This document shows positions 47,480-58,487 of a DNA stretch of 64,000 nucleotides, piece after piece. The notes beneath the pieces were generated by a model. That model worked only from the letters and a program-made list of their open reading frames with translations, did not search any database and was not told the DNA's origin. The translations under genes were made by a program, and so were the position numbers. This stretch comes from Physella acuta (Eukaryota > Mollusca > Gastropoda > Physidae). The stretch lies in contig NW_026733199.1 in assembly GCF_028476545.1 (NCBI RefSeq), forward strand, positions 1 to 64,000, given 5' to 3'. Numbering within the stretch: the stretch's first letter is position 1; every line of letters starts with the position of its first letter.

Positions 47480-48005
47480 GTTGCGGTATCGCTAAAATGG
47501 TGATGTGTGGTATCGTCAAGATGCTGGGGTGTGGTATCGTCAAGATTCTGGGGTGTGGTATCGTCAAGATTCTGGGGTGTGGTATCGTCAAGATTCTGGG
47601 GTGTGGTATCGTCAAGATTCTGGGGTGTGGTATCGTCAAGATTCTGGGGTGTGGTATCGTCAAGATTCTGGGGTGTGGGATTCTCGACTGTGGGATCGTA
47701 AAGGTGTGGGACATGGTATCGTTAAGATGCTGGGGTGCGGTATTGTCAAAATACTGGGCTATGGTATCGTCAAGACTGTGATATTGTTAGATGGTAGGAT
47801 GAAGTATCGTTAGTATGGTGGGATGTGGTATCGTTATGAAGGTGTATTGTGGTATCGTCAAGAAGTTGTGCTGTGATATCGTAATAACGACGGGCTGTGG
47901 TATCGTCAAGATACTACACTGTGGTATTGTTAGTATGGTGGGTTGTGGTATCGTTATGACGGTGAAATGTAGTAATTATAGTATCGTTATGACTGTATCG
48001 TCAAC
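47480..48005. repeat. 24-bp minisatellite
   Basis: About seven near-perfect copies of GTGGTATCGTCAAGATTCTG plus GGGT at 47505-47670, then about ten degenerate copies to the right. Confidence 0.9.
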
Positions 48006-48395
48006 ATGTGTGGTATCGACTAAATAACTCAAAAAAATATATATTTTTTCTTTTCTAAAAAAACAGTTTTTAAAAAGAAAGACGTTAAAAATTTGAACCT
48101 GTTGTTGTCTTCCAGCCATACGTCTTTGTTCATGAACTTTTTTTTAGTCTACCACGTCAGGACACACAGCGGGGTTGTTTATTTTGTTCTGTTCCATTCC
48201 GTCTTGGTCTCCAGTCCTAGTTTTAAAATAACTGCCATCGTCTGCTTTCTACCCCGCTCTGAAATTTGGACGTTAAGGGTCATACTTATGTATTTAAACG
48301 TCTGGTGAAATTCGGACGTTTAAAGTAAACGTCTGGCTTTTTTTTTGTCTGAAGATATAAAATGTTTTTGACAGTTGTATTTACCTCCCCTCTCC
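48006..48395 (+). other. intron 2, no element resolved
   Basis: No exon, array or element seen. Confidence 0.5.
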
Positions 48396-48607
48396 CAGTG
48401 TTTCTTCCAGACTTTTTTCTCCGAGGGGGGGGGGGGGGGGCGGTCAACATTTTCCGGTGGGGGTGGGGGCGGACACTGGTAAAAGTATGTATTCTATATA
48501 AATTATATTTCGTTCGGGGGGGGGGGCACTTGATATTTTCGGGGGGGGGGGGGGCGGTAGGCTTTCTTTGGGGGGGCCCATCGAAGAGATGTCTGGGAGA
48601 AACTTTG
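48396..48607. mobile_element. hAT-like MITE (TTTCTTCCAG family)
   Basis: A 212-bp relative of 9802-9986: starts CAGTGTTTCTTCCAGACTTT and ends GTCTGGGAGAAACTTTG, with flanking 8-mers CCCTCTCC and CCCTCTTC (7 of 8). It shares the GGTAAAAGTATGTATTCTAT and ATATAAATTATAT interior and the G-rich tracts. Confidence 0.7.
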
Positions 48608-48879
48608 CCCTCTTCTCCCCCCCCCCCCCCACACACACACACGCTCCTCCCACTTTCTTCCTTTACGAACCAATACACATCAACTTTTCACTGAATATGA
48701 CTTTGATTGCAAGCTAGATCTATTCTACTTAATTCAAACAGGCACCCGAATGGCAACACACGTATATACACATCGTTACATATATATCGCAACACACGCA
48801 TTGACCTACACACATATATTTCTACTTACACACAGACATTACCTCTCACACACACACCCACACAACACGAGTGCTCGCC

Positions 48880-49286
48880 CCCACCCCCAACCCCAACCCC
48901 CACCATCCCCAACCCCCACCATCCCCAACCCCACCAACCCCAACCCCCACCATCCCCAACCCCCACCATCCCCAACCCCCACCATCCCCAACCCCCACCA
49001 TCCCCAACCCCCACCATCCCCAACCCCCACCATCCCCAACCCCCACCATCCCCAACCCCCACCATCCCCAACCCCAACCCCCACCATCCCCAACCCCCAC
49101 CATCCCCAACCCCCACCATCCCCAACCCCAACCCCCACCATCCCCAACCCCCACCATCCCCAACCCCCACCATCCCCAACCCCAACCCCCACCATCCCCA
49201 ACCCCCACCATCCCCAACCCCCACCATCCCCAACCCCAACCCCCACCATCCCCAACCCCCACCATCCCCAACCCCCACCATCCCCA
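48880..49286. repeat. 15-bp C-rich minisatellite
   Basis: About 27 copies of CCCCCACCATCCCCAAC-like units (15 bp with occasional extra CCCAAC). It gives long proline-rich and glycine/tryptophan-rich frames that are artefacts, and a strongly G4-prone minus strand. Confidence 0.95.
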
Positions 49287-49853
49287 TGCACACTTAAAAC
49301 GGAATTCAAAACGGTAATCGATACCGCCTAATCGAATTGTCTGCGTGCCTGAGCTAAGTTTAGCTCTGGGACTCCTTGAATTGCACGACATAAATGAACC
49401 GGCTAATCACTAATCAATTTAATACTTTCAAATTATGTTTAAAACAACTCAGTCCCTGGCACCAGACTGGGAAAAAATGTACATGATTCTAAAAACTGAA
49501 TAATTTATGTACTTTACTAGACTTATATAAATGGTAAATTTAGGAAAAAGGGACGTAATATCTAGTACACTATAGAGTAAAATCAATGGCACCATTATTT
49601 TACTATTATAATGTCAACATTGTTTTTGAAGTTGAATAAATGCCACCATTATATTTTTAGTAAAAAAAAACCACTTCTATAAAAGTTGGATCTTTATTAA
49701 TTCGTGTCTGACTTCATGTCGTCATGTAAATTAAACGAATTAATGGGTCAGTTCGATCTGCCCTTGGGGGCTTATGACTGATTGGCTCCCATAGTGCCGC
49801 GGTACCCGGCACGGTAACCAGGAATTCTTCTTGGGAGGGGTTCACATATTTTT

Positions 49854-49941
<88 letters not shown>

Positions 49942-50370
49942 GTGTGAGTCCCTGGTAGGGGTTATAACCCCCCTCCTGCCTACGCCACTGGTGAACGTAT
50001 TTGGTGCTAGTCGGCACGGAAACGTACAATTGTCAGGCATTACTCCACATGGTAACCTACAAGTATTGGCGCAGTGTTGATGCGCATCGAGAAATCTTTA
50101 AATCAGCTACTTGTGTCTCCGTCAAATAATAAACGTCCTAGAGGCAGTATAATACAACTTGTAGGTGTGTATAGATTATTCTAGATCTGAACTTCTAGCT
50201 TGACCTACCGCTTGAAAATAATCATGTGGGTAGTCATGTATATAGTGGGTTTGCTTCAGACTTTTTTCTCCGGGGGTGGAGAGGCACTCGGGTCGGCGCC
50301 CGGTGTGGATGCCCCACCATCCCTCAGCTAGCCACACCTCTGGTGGGGCGGACTCTGGTTTAAGTGTATA
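49287..50370 (+). other. intron 2; TA tract and an element end
   Basis: A (TA)n tract fills 49857-49938. At its right, CCCCCTCCTGCCTACGCCACTG (ending 49990) looks like the terminal repeat of another hAT-type element. I could not find the matching left end or a target duplication. A MITE fragment, TTCAGACTTTTTTCTCCGG, lies at about 50255. Confidence 0.5.
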
Positions 50371-50378
50371 ATATAATC

Positions 50379-50665
50379 CAGAGGCGTAACGAGGGGGGGG
50401 TGCGGACCGCACCGGTGACACCATTTAGGGGGTGACACCAAGGCAAAAAAATTGCAAAATATATAGAGAAAAATGATAATTCCACTTAATTAAGAGATTA
50501 ATTCGAGTGTTAAATAGTCTTTTAAGAGGTGCAAATCGAAAGTTTGAAGAGGGGGTGCAAATCGAAAATTGAAAGTTTGTCCCCGGGAAGGGTCGCTACG
50601 CATCTGGGGGGTGACACCATTAATAAGTGCCGCACCGGGTGACACCCGACCTCGCTACGCCGCTG
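50379..50665. mobile_element. composite hAT-like MITE with nested fragment
   Basis: A 287-bp element with ends CAGAGGCGTAACGAGG and CAGCGGCGTAGCGAGG (right end, read inward) and the perfect 8-bp duplication ATATAATC (50371-50378, 50666-50673). Its own body has GGTGCGGACCGCACCGGTGA and GGTGACACCATT blocks mirrored near both ends. Between them sits a reverse piece of the GGCGTAGCGACC family (about 50525-50608, ending TCGCTACGCATCTG). Confidence 0.85.
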
Positions 50666-50673
50666 ATATAATC

Positions 50674-51340
50674 TTTATAAATTATATATTTTTATATAGA
50701 AAGAAACACCATGCGTTATTAATATACATGCATGCTTGAATGTTTGACCTATGTGTAGAATTACATATCACTCATATCAATAACATCGTACATATGTGAT
50801 ATATAAATATGCTGTTTGTATCGGCCTGATTAGCTGTTCTACGCAACCAGATTGTTGAGTTTGTTTTCTTACTCGATTACATGCAGACATTCTGTATACC
50901 ATGGTGCGAAACACCCAACCCATTACTGCTATACGCGAGAATCACAAAACAAGTTTACTTGAACCATACAAAATGTGGAAGGGAAATAATAACACGAAAT
51001 AAAGTAATTGTTTAAACGTGTAGGTTCGACAAAGGTAAATAATCTAAAGAAAACAGCCGTGAGTTATTTACCCTTAGCACCAGCTTGAACAATGAGATTT
51101 ATAATGTGACCGAATTCCTAGGGGAGGGGGCCTGCTTGTATAAGGCAAGGTGTTAAAAAAAATTGATGCAGTTCTCTTGTGTTGGGAGTTACAAGTGTTT
51201 GTCGATGCTATATTTTTCCAGTGACTAGTGTCTGATAAAAAACTAGAATCGGGTTTTTGAAGGGTTTAAGTGTGTGTATGTCGTGTGAGATGCGAGTTTG
51301 AAATCTATTTGGACGTGGTTGGGCAAATGGTTGAACCTGG
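50674..51340 (+). other. intron 2, no element resolved
   Basis: AT-rich, nothing recognised. Confidence 0.5.
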
Positions 51341-51800
51341 TTAAACAGCTTTGGTTGAACATTACAAGGCTAAACAGCTTTAGTTGAAACTAGTTAAACA
51401 GCTATGGTTGAACAGCTTAGGTTAAACACAGAGACGTAGCGACCCTTCCCGGCGCCCGGGGACAAACTTTTCGATTTGCACCCCCCCCCCCTTCAAGATT
51501 TCGATTTGCACCCCCCCCCCCTCACACTTCCGATTTGCACACCCCTCAACCTTTCCATTTATTTATCTGACCCATTTTGGCGCCCCCTAAGGTCGGCGTC
51601 CGGGGGCATATGTTCCCCCCCCCCCTCGCTACGCTACTGGTTAAACATGGTTAAACAAAACAGCTTTAATTATTAAAATACAATGCTAGATCTATACAAA
51701 TTTGGTTGAAAATGGTTCAACAGTTAAGGTTGAACCTGGTTAAATAGTTTAGGTTAAAACTGGTTAATTAAACAACATTGGTTGAGTCTGGTTAAACCAC
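51341..51800. repeat. degenerate GGTTAAACAG repeat interrupted by a MITE
   Basis: Irregular copies of a roughly 22-bp block (GGTTAAACAGCTTTGGTTGAA) flank the MITE at 51429-51639 on both sides, so the MITE inserted into the array. Confidence 0.75.
51429..51639 (+). mobile_element. hAT-like MITE, GGCGTAGCGACC family, copy 4
   Basis: 211 bp, flanked by the perfect 8-bp duplication GTTAAACA (51421-51428, 51640-51647). More diverged inside than copies 1 and 3. Confidence 0.88.
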
Positions 51801-51896
51801 ACCAGGCATTGATTTTTCTCGTATATTTTGACTTAAGAATAGACCTACCTATTCATTCCATAAAATTCAAGTCTTTTTAAAAACTCTTTTCTTCAG

Positions 51897-52091
51897 GTTC
51901 AAAGATGGCGCCACCTGTTCCAGCTAAACCCAAGTACTTTCAGCCAATCACAGCTTTAGGCCCGCCCAGCCAGCAGCCAATGGGCTACCAGTATGGCAAC
52001 AGAAGTCCCAGCCACTATAGCAGTGACTCAGCCCTAGGGTCCCCTGACGTCAGCACTAAGTCCAACATCTCTGCAGGACCCCTAGATAATG
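51897..52091 (+). CDS. TANC2: TANC/rols-family protein, exon 3
   Basis: The acceptor is TTTTCTTCAG at 51896 and reading is phase 1 from exon 2. The 64-codon product is a Pro/Ser/Gln-rich linker containing MAPPVPAKPKYF and RSPSHYSSDSALGSP, which resemble the low-complexity segment ahead of the P-loop in TANC proteins. The most likely donor is AATG|GTAGTC at 52092, which joins exon 4 in phase. That donor is repeated every 39 bp to the right, so the true 3' end could be 39 or 78 nt further on with the frame kept (adding GPLDNGSQHFLFM-like units). Confidence 0.75.
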
Positions 52092-52510
52092 GTAGTCAAC
52101 ACTTTTTGTTCATGGGACCCCTTGATAATGATAGTCAACACTTTTTGTTCATGGGACCCCTTGATAATGGTAGTCAACACTTTTTGTTCATGGGACCCTT
52201 AGATAATGGTTCATGGGACCCCTAGATAATGGTAGTCAACACTTTTTGTTCATTGGACCCCTAGATAATGGTAGTCAACACTTTTTGTTTATGGGACCCC
52301 TAGAAAATGGTAGTCAACAATTTTTGTTCATGGGACCCCTTGATAATGGTAGTCAACACTTTTTGTTCATGGGACCCTAGATAATGGTAATCAACACTTT
52401 TTGTTCATGGGGCCCCCATAGTAATGGTAGTCATTGGTTCATGGGACCCCTAGATAATCGTAGTCAAAATTGTTTATTCATGAGGCCCCAAGATAATCGT
52501 AGTCAACATT
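52079..52510 (+). repeat. 39-40-bp minisatellite spanning the exon 3 donor
   Basis: About eleven copies of a unit built on GACCCCTAGATAATGGTAGT plus CAACACTTTTTGTTCATGG. The first three copies are exactly 39 bp and in frame with exon 3; later copies lose register. Each intact copy carries the AATGGTAGT donor string. Confidence 0.9.
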
Positions 52511-53045
52511 TTTTGTTTACAACATTAAGCTTTCAACTGTCATTAAATAAAAATGCTCGGTTGAATGGTGTCACTAAGACTAGTGTCACCCTGGTGCTAT
52601 CATTAAAATGTCACCCCCCACCCCCACCCTATCATTTTTTTTCATTTTTCCTTTGGTGTATTAAGTTACCTACCTTCTCCTACCATATTCTAATTTTAAC
52701 TGGGCTAACCATTTGTTGTCCGTCAATAGTGTGACTTTTCAATTTAGTGTCACCCCCTTAATCCAAGTGAGGATTGCTGTAAATATTTAATCACCTTTAA
52801 TTAAGTAAATTTTGCTCATGGTGTCCTAAGGAGAAAGTCAGCCTTGATAGGAGAAATCTAGTTGTGGTCATCTTTCTCTATAAACTGTTTGACTACACCA
52901 CCTACACAATCTTGTGTAATGTACTAGAGTTTACTTTACATTAGAGTAGGTCCTATCTAGTGCAAAGGGCACTTACAAGTACATTATAAACATGTAACTA
53001 TATGTGAAAATAAGTAAAGTTTCCCTTTCAAACCTGACGGTCTAT
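52511..53045 (+). other. intron 3, left part
   Basis: No exon or element recognised. Confidence 0.5.
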
Positions 53046-53047
53046 GA

Positions 53048-53265
53048 GGCAAGTGAAGTAGAGATCCCTTGTTTTTCTGTGACCTCGGCATATGAAGAGA
53101 TAGTGTGGTCAGCACTATGCCCAGCGGCCTTTACTTTCCCTAATGTCAGTTAGGTACCCATCTGAGTTGGGTGGACTCAGGGACGGTCTACTGACTTGAA
53201 CCCGGATTTGAACTTGAGACTTATGGGTTAGCAGTCCAGCTCTCTACCGCTAGACCACTCTGTCC
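53048..53265 (-). mobile_element. tRNA-derived SINE, family A, near full length
   Basis: Minus-strand copy. From right to left: tRNA-like head (CTAGCGGTAGAGAGCTGGAC and a degenerate B box near GTTCAAATCCGGGTTC), GTCCACCCAACTCAGATGGG, AAAGTAAAGGCCGCTGGGCA, TAGTGCTGACCACACTATC and ATATGCCGAGGTCACAG, ending with CTCTACTTCAC. It lies in intron 3. Confidence 0.75.
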
Positions 53266-53470
53266 CACTATGTGTGAAAATAATGTGCTTTAAATTTGTC
53301 TAAAATTGTTTTAAATTTCTATGTAAAAACATGTATTTAATTAGTAGACTTTTTAAAATGTGTTTTTAATTTTAATGTAAATTTTGTTTTTAACTTCTTT
53401 CTAAACATGTTTTTAATTTGTATCTAATTTTGTTTATGATTCATGTCTCAAATGTGATTTTTCTCCCCAG

Positions 53471-53713
53471 GTAAAGACAGTCCACCTCCCCCTCCCCCTG
53501 ACGTGGCACAGAATGACCTCATGATGCGCCTGGGTCTTCTCCTGGGTGACCGTGTCCCACCCCTGGGGGCAACACCGCCTCCAGGTGTCCAGGATAGCTC
53601 CGCCAACACCCCACAAAGTGATGCGGCCTTCAACACCATTTCTTCCTTGTCTAGCAGTGAGCATACACCTGAGAGGTGTCTGTCTGACACTAGCCCCATG
53701 TCCACTTTAACAG
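53471..53713 (+). CDS. TANC2: TANC/rols-family protein, exon 4
   Basis: Acceptor TTCTCCCCAG at 53470, donor ACAG|GTAAAG at 53714, phase 1 at both ends, 243 nt. It encodes KDSPPPPPPDVAQNDLMMRL and GLLLGD, a short conserved segment typical of the region upstream of the TANC P-loop, then a Ser/Thr/Pro-rich tail (SSLSSSEHTPERCLSDTSP). Third-position GC is clearly higher than in the neighbouring introns. Confidence 0.88.
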
Positions 53714-54453
53714 GTAAAGACAAACTCCACTAGCGCAAAATAACTTTACATAAGGCTCATCTATACTTTCACAATTTGGGGCATTCGAATATTATTATTT
53801 TTTTAAAAATTTCACTGTAACACTCTGCTTATTAAAAGTTTCTTTAAAGGGTTGGTTATATTTATATTAATTTTTGTATTGCATAATTCATGCAAAATTT
53901 TACAAGCTCAAAAAAAAGTTGTTTAACTAAATGGAAAACAAACTCTGTCACTGCATAATTCCCTGTTCTATCATCCGCTACATTTTCTCTGCACACTTCA
54001 TTAGTTTTGCTGTGCTAGCAGCTTTTTAACTACCACCACCAATTTTTTTAAAGTTTATTTGCTTAGCAGTTTAAAAGATAGATGTTATTGGTGTTGCAAA
54101 TAATTTTTCACAGTTAAAATAAATAACTTAACAATACCTGTGTGATTACTATTTGCATAAACCTCATTGCAGCTATCATTTTTATTTAGTCAATCACTTG
54201 TGTTAGTGTAAAAATCTGACTATGTTTATGTGTTAAAGCTTTTTATCTGTATTTCAGCATTCTTGAATTAGATAATTTAAGTTAGAAATTTCGTTTATTT
54301 TTTAATTAGCTTACCAGTTTTAGTTAAAATAGTGCGATTTTTTTGTTTAAAATTTTTGCTGGAAGAGATATTTATATTTCCTCAATGTTGAAATCACATG
54401 CACCTGCTTTGATTAACTCACTGACCTTTAATTTGTCTTGACCCCACGCACAG
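53714..54453 (+). other. intron 4
   Basis: AT-rich, no elements recognised. Confidence 0.7.
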
Positions 54454-54621
54454 CCTCATCCGGGAGCGAACTGGGCACGCCCATATTGGGACTCCGCACC
54501 CACCCCACTTCTTTGTATCCCGCAGGGTCCCGGGACTTTAGCGCTGACAGTGTCACGTCGTTGATGTCAACCAGTAGTGTCAGCCCTCAGGCTACAACAC
54601 AGAGACCCCACTCTATCACTA
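54454..54621 (+). CDS. TANC2: TANC/rols-family protein, exon 5
   Basis: Acceptor CACGCACAG at 54453, donor CTA|GTGAGT at 54622, 168 nt, phase 1 both ends. It encodes a Ser/Thr-rich linker (ELGTPILGLRTHPTSLYP; DSVTSLMSTSSVSPQ). No domain is recognised; it is probably disordered. Confidence 0.82.
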
Positions 54622-55178
54622 GTGAGTTCTGTTTGTTGGTGTCACAGTTTTGTTTGCATCTGGTTTTGTAAGATTTGTGTCTGTTGGTGTCAGGTTTTTT
54701 GTTGTATGGTCTGCATCAATTTTTGTAAATTCTGAAAGTTTTGTAATGTTGTTGTTATATCCGAATGTTTAGTTTTTTGGTCTGCATTTATATTAATGTT
54801 TTGTTGTCATGTCTGAATATTTGGTTTGTTACCCGTAATTTAAAAAATTTTAATTTCTGAATTTTTTGTTTGTAAATTTTGCATCTCTTGTCATCAGTTC
54901 TAATTTTTTTTTTGCTCCGCATCTATTTTTGTAGTTTTTAAGCTTATTGTTGTATGTTCTTTCTCTGTTTAAGTTTTTCATTTTTTTCTTTACGCATACT
55001 TTCCCTTACTTCTCTTTTTGTTCCTCTAAGTTTCACATTTCTTCTAGAAATTTTTTTAAAACTATTTTATTATTCTTGTAATTTCTGTTTTGAACCTGTA
55101 ATTTCTAAGTCCAATTTTTTAGTATTATTAATCTAATTATTTAAATCACTGTTTAACCAGCTGTCAACTATTTTCTAG
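54622..55178 (+). other. intron 5
   Basis: T-rich; degenerate repeats of a TTTTGTTTGTAAATTTTGCATCT-like block. No exon seen. Confidence 0.65.
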
Positions 55179-55277
55179 CCTCTATGCCAGGTGCTATAGA
55201 AGAATTGCCTATGTTTAGTGGGAAGAGAAGATCTTCCTTGAGGCGATCAGCTAGAGCCACATTAACAGATGGACGAC
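55179..55277 (+). CDS. TANC2: TANC/rols-family protein, exon 6 (short)
   Basis: A 99-nt exon: acceptor ATTTTCTAG at 55178, donor CGAC|GTTAGT at 55278, phase 1 both ends. It encodes SMPGAIEELPMFSGKRRSSL and RRSARATLTDGR, a basic stretch with an RRSS phosphorylation-type site. It could be a cassette exon, because skipping it keeps the frame. Confidence 0.78.
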
Positions 55278-55952
55278 GTTAGTTTGCTCTATAGAACTCT
55301 TAGATTTAGCTTGTAATTTTAGCTAGTAGTTAATTGATTTAATTAAAAAAAAGACAAGAAGTTCCATTAATGTTATATTAATTACTTTTTTTTTAGTTTT
55401 GCTTTGTTTTTATTTTTGTTCAGTGGATGTCAATTCACGTGTTTAATCATTGCATTTTTGATACTGGATTATTTTTGGTCTTATCATAGTTACTTTAAGG
55501 CTTAATGTGTAATCTGTATAATTATGATAGACTGACTTAATTCATTTCAATCAGATTCAGTTTAAGTTTTTTTAAATTGTCAGGTTTTATAAATTAGAAA
55601 GAAATGATAATAAAATAACAAAAATATAGACAAGTAAAAAAATATCTGTTACTTTACTTTGAATTCAAAAAACTTCAAAACCAATTGTCTTTAGCCTAAT
55701 TTTATTTTTATAAAAAAATTGAGATTTGAATAACTTGAAAATAATATTTATTTTTGCTAATTTTATGGCTAGAAATTATATTATTATTAACATATTTGAT
55801 ACTTTATAGGCCCTACCTGTGTTACACCATATAATATTAAGAAATGATAAATTATGTTGATGTAAATTTCTTAATTAGAATAAATTAAAATATTAAATCT
55901 AAATTTATTAATGAGAGCAACTAAAAATGATGTAGATGTGAATTTCTTGCAG
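55278..55952 (+). other. intron 6
   Basis: Very AT-rich, nothing recognised. Confidence 0.7.
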
Positions 55953-56219
55953 CCCGGTTTACCCCCATCAAGCCACCCCAACTACAGCTGAAGCCGCTTG
56001 TGTTTGAGGTGCCTCACCCTGAAGGGAAGCCGGTGTTTGTGGGGCGGGCCTGGTTGTTCAACGAACTGGAAACTGTGCTGTGTGGGGATGGTGGGGGTGT
56101 CTCCAAGCCAGGGGGTGTGGTCATCGTAGGTGGGCTGGGCACGGGTAAAACAGCCATCGTGGAGCAGCTGGTTGATCATAGCTGTTTTGGTGATGGGAAC
56201 TCTGGTCTTGTCCCACCTA
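55953..56219 (+). CDS. TANC2: TANC/rols-family protein, exon 7 (P-loop, Walker A)
   Basis: Acceptor TTTCTTGCAG at 55952, donor CTA|GTGAGT at 56220, 267 nt, phase 1 both ends. It opens with RFTPIKPPQLQLKPLVFEVP and then VFVGRAWLFNELE, the usual lead-in to STAND-type NTPases. The Walker A motif is GGLGTGKTA (about 56134-56160). This is the start of the NTPase domain characteristic of TANC proteins. Codon use is strongly GC-rich against AT-rich introns. Confidence 0.92.
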
Positions 56220-56850
56220 GTGAGTACACGAGATTTGTTTTGTTATGCTTAAATTAGTTACAGTTTTTATTAAACCTTATTATTTTTAAACCTACTATTC
56301 ATTCTGGTTGTATGCTGGCTATTGTTTTTTTTAAGTACTGCTACCATTATTCTTACCATAGATTAAAATTACATTAAAAAAGACAAAATTAAATAAATGC
56401 TATCCCTGAGCCTATCTCAAACCCTAACTCTAACCCTACACTACAGTAACATTTGAAGAGAAAAAATACAGCTTCATACTTCTGTAATTTTCCACTAATT
56501 TTATTAGAAGAACAGCTTGTTTCTCAGTACTAAAATTATTTACATAAAATTAGAAAGAATTATTGGTCAGCTACTGCTAACAGAAGGTACATTTACATTG
56601 TCTTACTATTGTGTCTATTCAAAATCAAATAGCAGTTTTTTTTTAAAAGTCATTAATAACAAATCAAATCTACTCTATGGCCAGATATATAATTTGTTTA
56701 CTTTTCCTTAAGATATATTAATTTAATTTGGCTGTAGCGTGTCTTAAAAATCCCATGCAAAATAATGCAAAGCCAAGTGGTTCTATTTCTATCAGATTTA
56801 ATAATAAAAATGCATATTTCCTATTTAATTGACCAAATTATTTTGTCTAG
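56220..56850 (+). other. intron 7
   Basis: AT-rich; no element recognised. Confidence 0.7.
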
Positions 56851-57065
56851 GGCCACCCTCACAAGCTCACCAGAGCCGCACAGCCTCCAACTCTCAGCTG
56901 ACAGACTACGCAGCTTTGAATGGCCTCGGCTTCCAGGTGGTGGCGTACCACCTGTGTCAAGCTGACAACAACTCCACCTGCATGGTCGCAGACATGGTGT
57001 CCAGCATCGCTGGTCAGCTAGCCCGGGCACCACAGCTGACCGCCTATAGAGATCTGTTACTGCAG
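56851..57065 (+). CDS. TANC2: TANC/rols-family protein, exon 8 (NTPase domain)
   Basis: Acceptor TTTTGTCTAG at 56850, donor CAG|GTAAAC at 57066; enters in phase 1, leaves in phase 0. It encodes FQVVAYHLCQADNNSTCMVA and DMVSSIAGQLA, matching the NTPase segment where a beta strand and a cysteine-containing helix (HxCQADN) follow the P-loop in TANC and related NACHT/ankyrin proteins. Confidence 0.92.
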
Positions 57066-57132
57066 GTAAACTTTGGTCTTAGAGCTTGAAAACATGAATA
57101 GATGTCAAGCATATTTTACTTAGTCTACCATT

Positions 57133-57350
57133 TGACTGCATGGTCGAATGGTAGAGCATTTGGCTGCAACCCAAAGGTCTTGAGTTCGGATCTTGGTTTA
57201 GACTTGTCACTGTAGGTCGTCCTTGAGTCCACTCAGCTCTGATGGGTACTTCACTTATATTAGGGAAAAGTAAAGTTGCTGGGCATATTTCTGACCACAC
57301 CATCATTTCATATGCAGAGGTTAAAGAAAGATGAACTCGACTTCATCTGA
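57133..57350 (+). mobile_element. tRNA-derived SINE, family A, near full length
   Basis: Forward copy in intron 8. The head has TGGTCGAATGGTAGAGCATT (A box) and GAGTTCGGATCTTGG (B box). The body has GTCCACTCAGCTCTGATGGG, AAAAGTAAAGTTGCTGGGCA and CTGACCACACCATCATTTC, and the end GAACTCGACTTCATC. Confidence 0.78.
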
Positions 57351-57606
57351 CCAAAAAATCGCTAGGTCTAAAGAAAAATGTTATATATTTTCAAAAATAA
57401 CAAAGAACACTTTTCAGAAAATTTAACTGTTTTTACAAATTTTGTTACTATTTTTTTTTCAATCTTTTAAAGTTACATTTTGTATAATACAATTTCAAAA
57501 TATGAAAATTTCAAACTTTTTATCAAATTATCTGGAAATCTGAAATTCATGATTTAAAAAAATAAAAATAATAAATTTTTAATTCTTTTGAATTGTGTAA
57601 TTGCAG

Positions 57607-58487
57607 GAACCACAGCTTCAAAGTCTTCTGAGTATTCGTGACTGTATCCAGAATCCTTCCTTGTCTTTCCTGAAAGGTATTTTAGAACCACTGAGGATGC
57701 TAAAGAATGCTGGCAAGATCTTCTCCGACAGCTGCATTATTTTGATTGACTCGTTAAACGAGGCAGAATTCCACAAGCCCGACTACGGTGACACCATAGC
57801 CTCGTTTGTGTGTCGCCATGCCAACAAGTTCCCCTCCTGGCTGAAACTGGTGCTGACAGTGCAGACGGCCCTGCAGGAGATCACTTCCTCCCTGCCGTTC
57901 CACCGGGTGCTCCTGGATAAGCATGGCGACCAGTCGGAGAATGTATCCAAAGACATTGTGGATTACGTGGAGCACAGAATCTCAACAAGTTCCTCCATCC
58001 GCAGCAATATATCCATCAACGGCCGGCTGGATAAGGACATGCAGGGGAAGTTTTCCTCCCACATCCAGGGATTAAGTAAAGGAAGTTTTCTCTATGCAAA
58101 GCTCATTCTTGACCTTATAGAAGGAGGTCAGCTTGTTCCAAAATCTTCCAACTATAAAATTCTTCCCGTGAACTTGTCGGAGATTTTCCTTCTCCACTTC
58201 AACATTAGATTCTCCAGTGTGAGATCGTTTGAACGAGTTTCCACCATCCTGGGGGTCTGTTTAGCTGCCTTATACCCTTTGACCCTGGAGGATATTTTTC
58301 TTACCGTCAACTCAGGATACACCCAGAGGTACATCAGCTGGGAAGATTTTTGCCAAAGGATGAATGTGCTGGCAGGATTTCTGTACCGTCGTCATGACAA
58401 CACGTACATGTTTTTTCACCCAGCTTTCAGGGAATGGTTGATCAGGAGAGATGAGACGGATTCCCCTAAATTTCTTTGTGATCTTCG
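57607..58487 (+). CDS. TANC2: TANC/rols-family protein, exon 9 (Walker B and helical NTPase C-part)
   Basis: The largest exon, 881 nt: acceptor GTAATTGCAG at 57606 (phase 0), donor TTCG|GTAAGT at 58488 (phase 2). Walker B is CIILIDSLNEAEFH (about 57733-57774), with acidic residues after the hydrophobic strand. Further on come KLVLTVQT (sensor-1-like strand), KGSFLYAKLILDLIE and a winged-helix-like region ending FFHPAFREWLIRR, all characteristic of the TANC NTPase block before the ankyrin repeats. There is no frame break and codon use is even. This is the strongest single piece of evidence for the gene family. Confidence 0.95.

Noticed and set aside
48707-49391. Proline-rich and Gly/Trp-rich frames up to 196 codons
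   Set aside because: Products of a 15-bp C-rich minisatellite, open in several frames on both strands.
49770-49990. Another hAT element around the TA tract
   Set aside because: The right end looks like a hAT terminus, but I could not find the matching left terminus or an 8-bp duplication.
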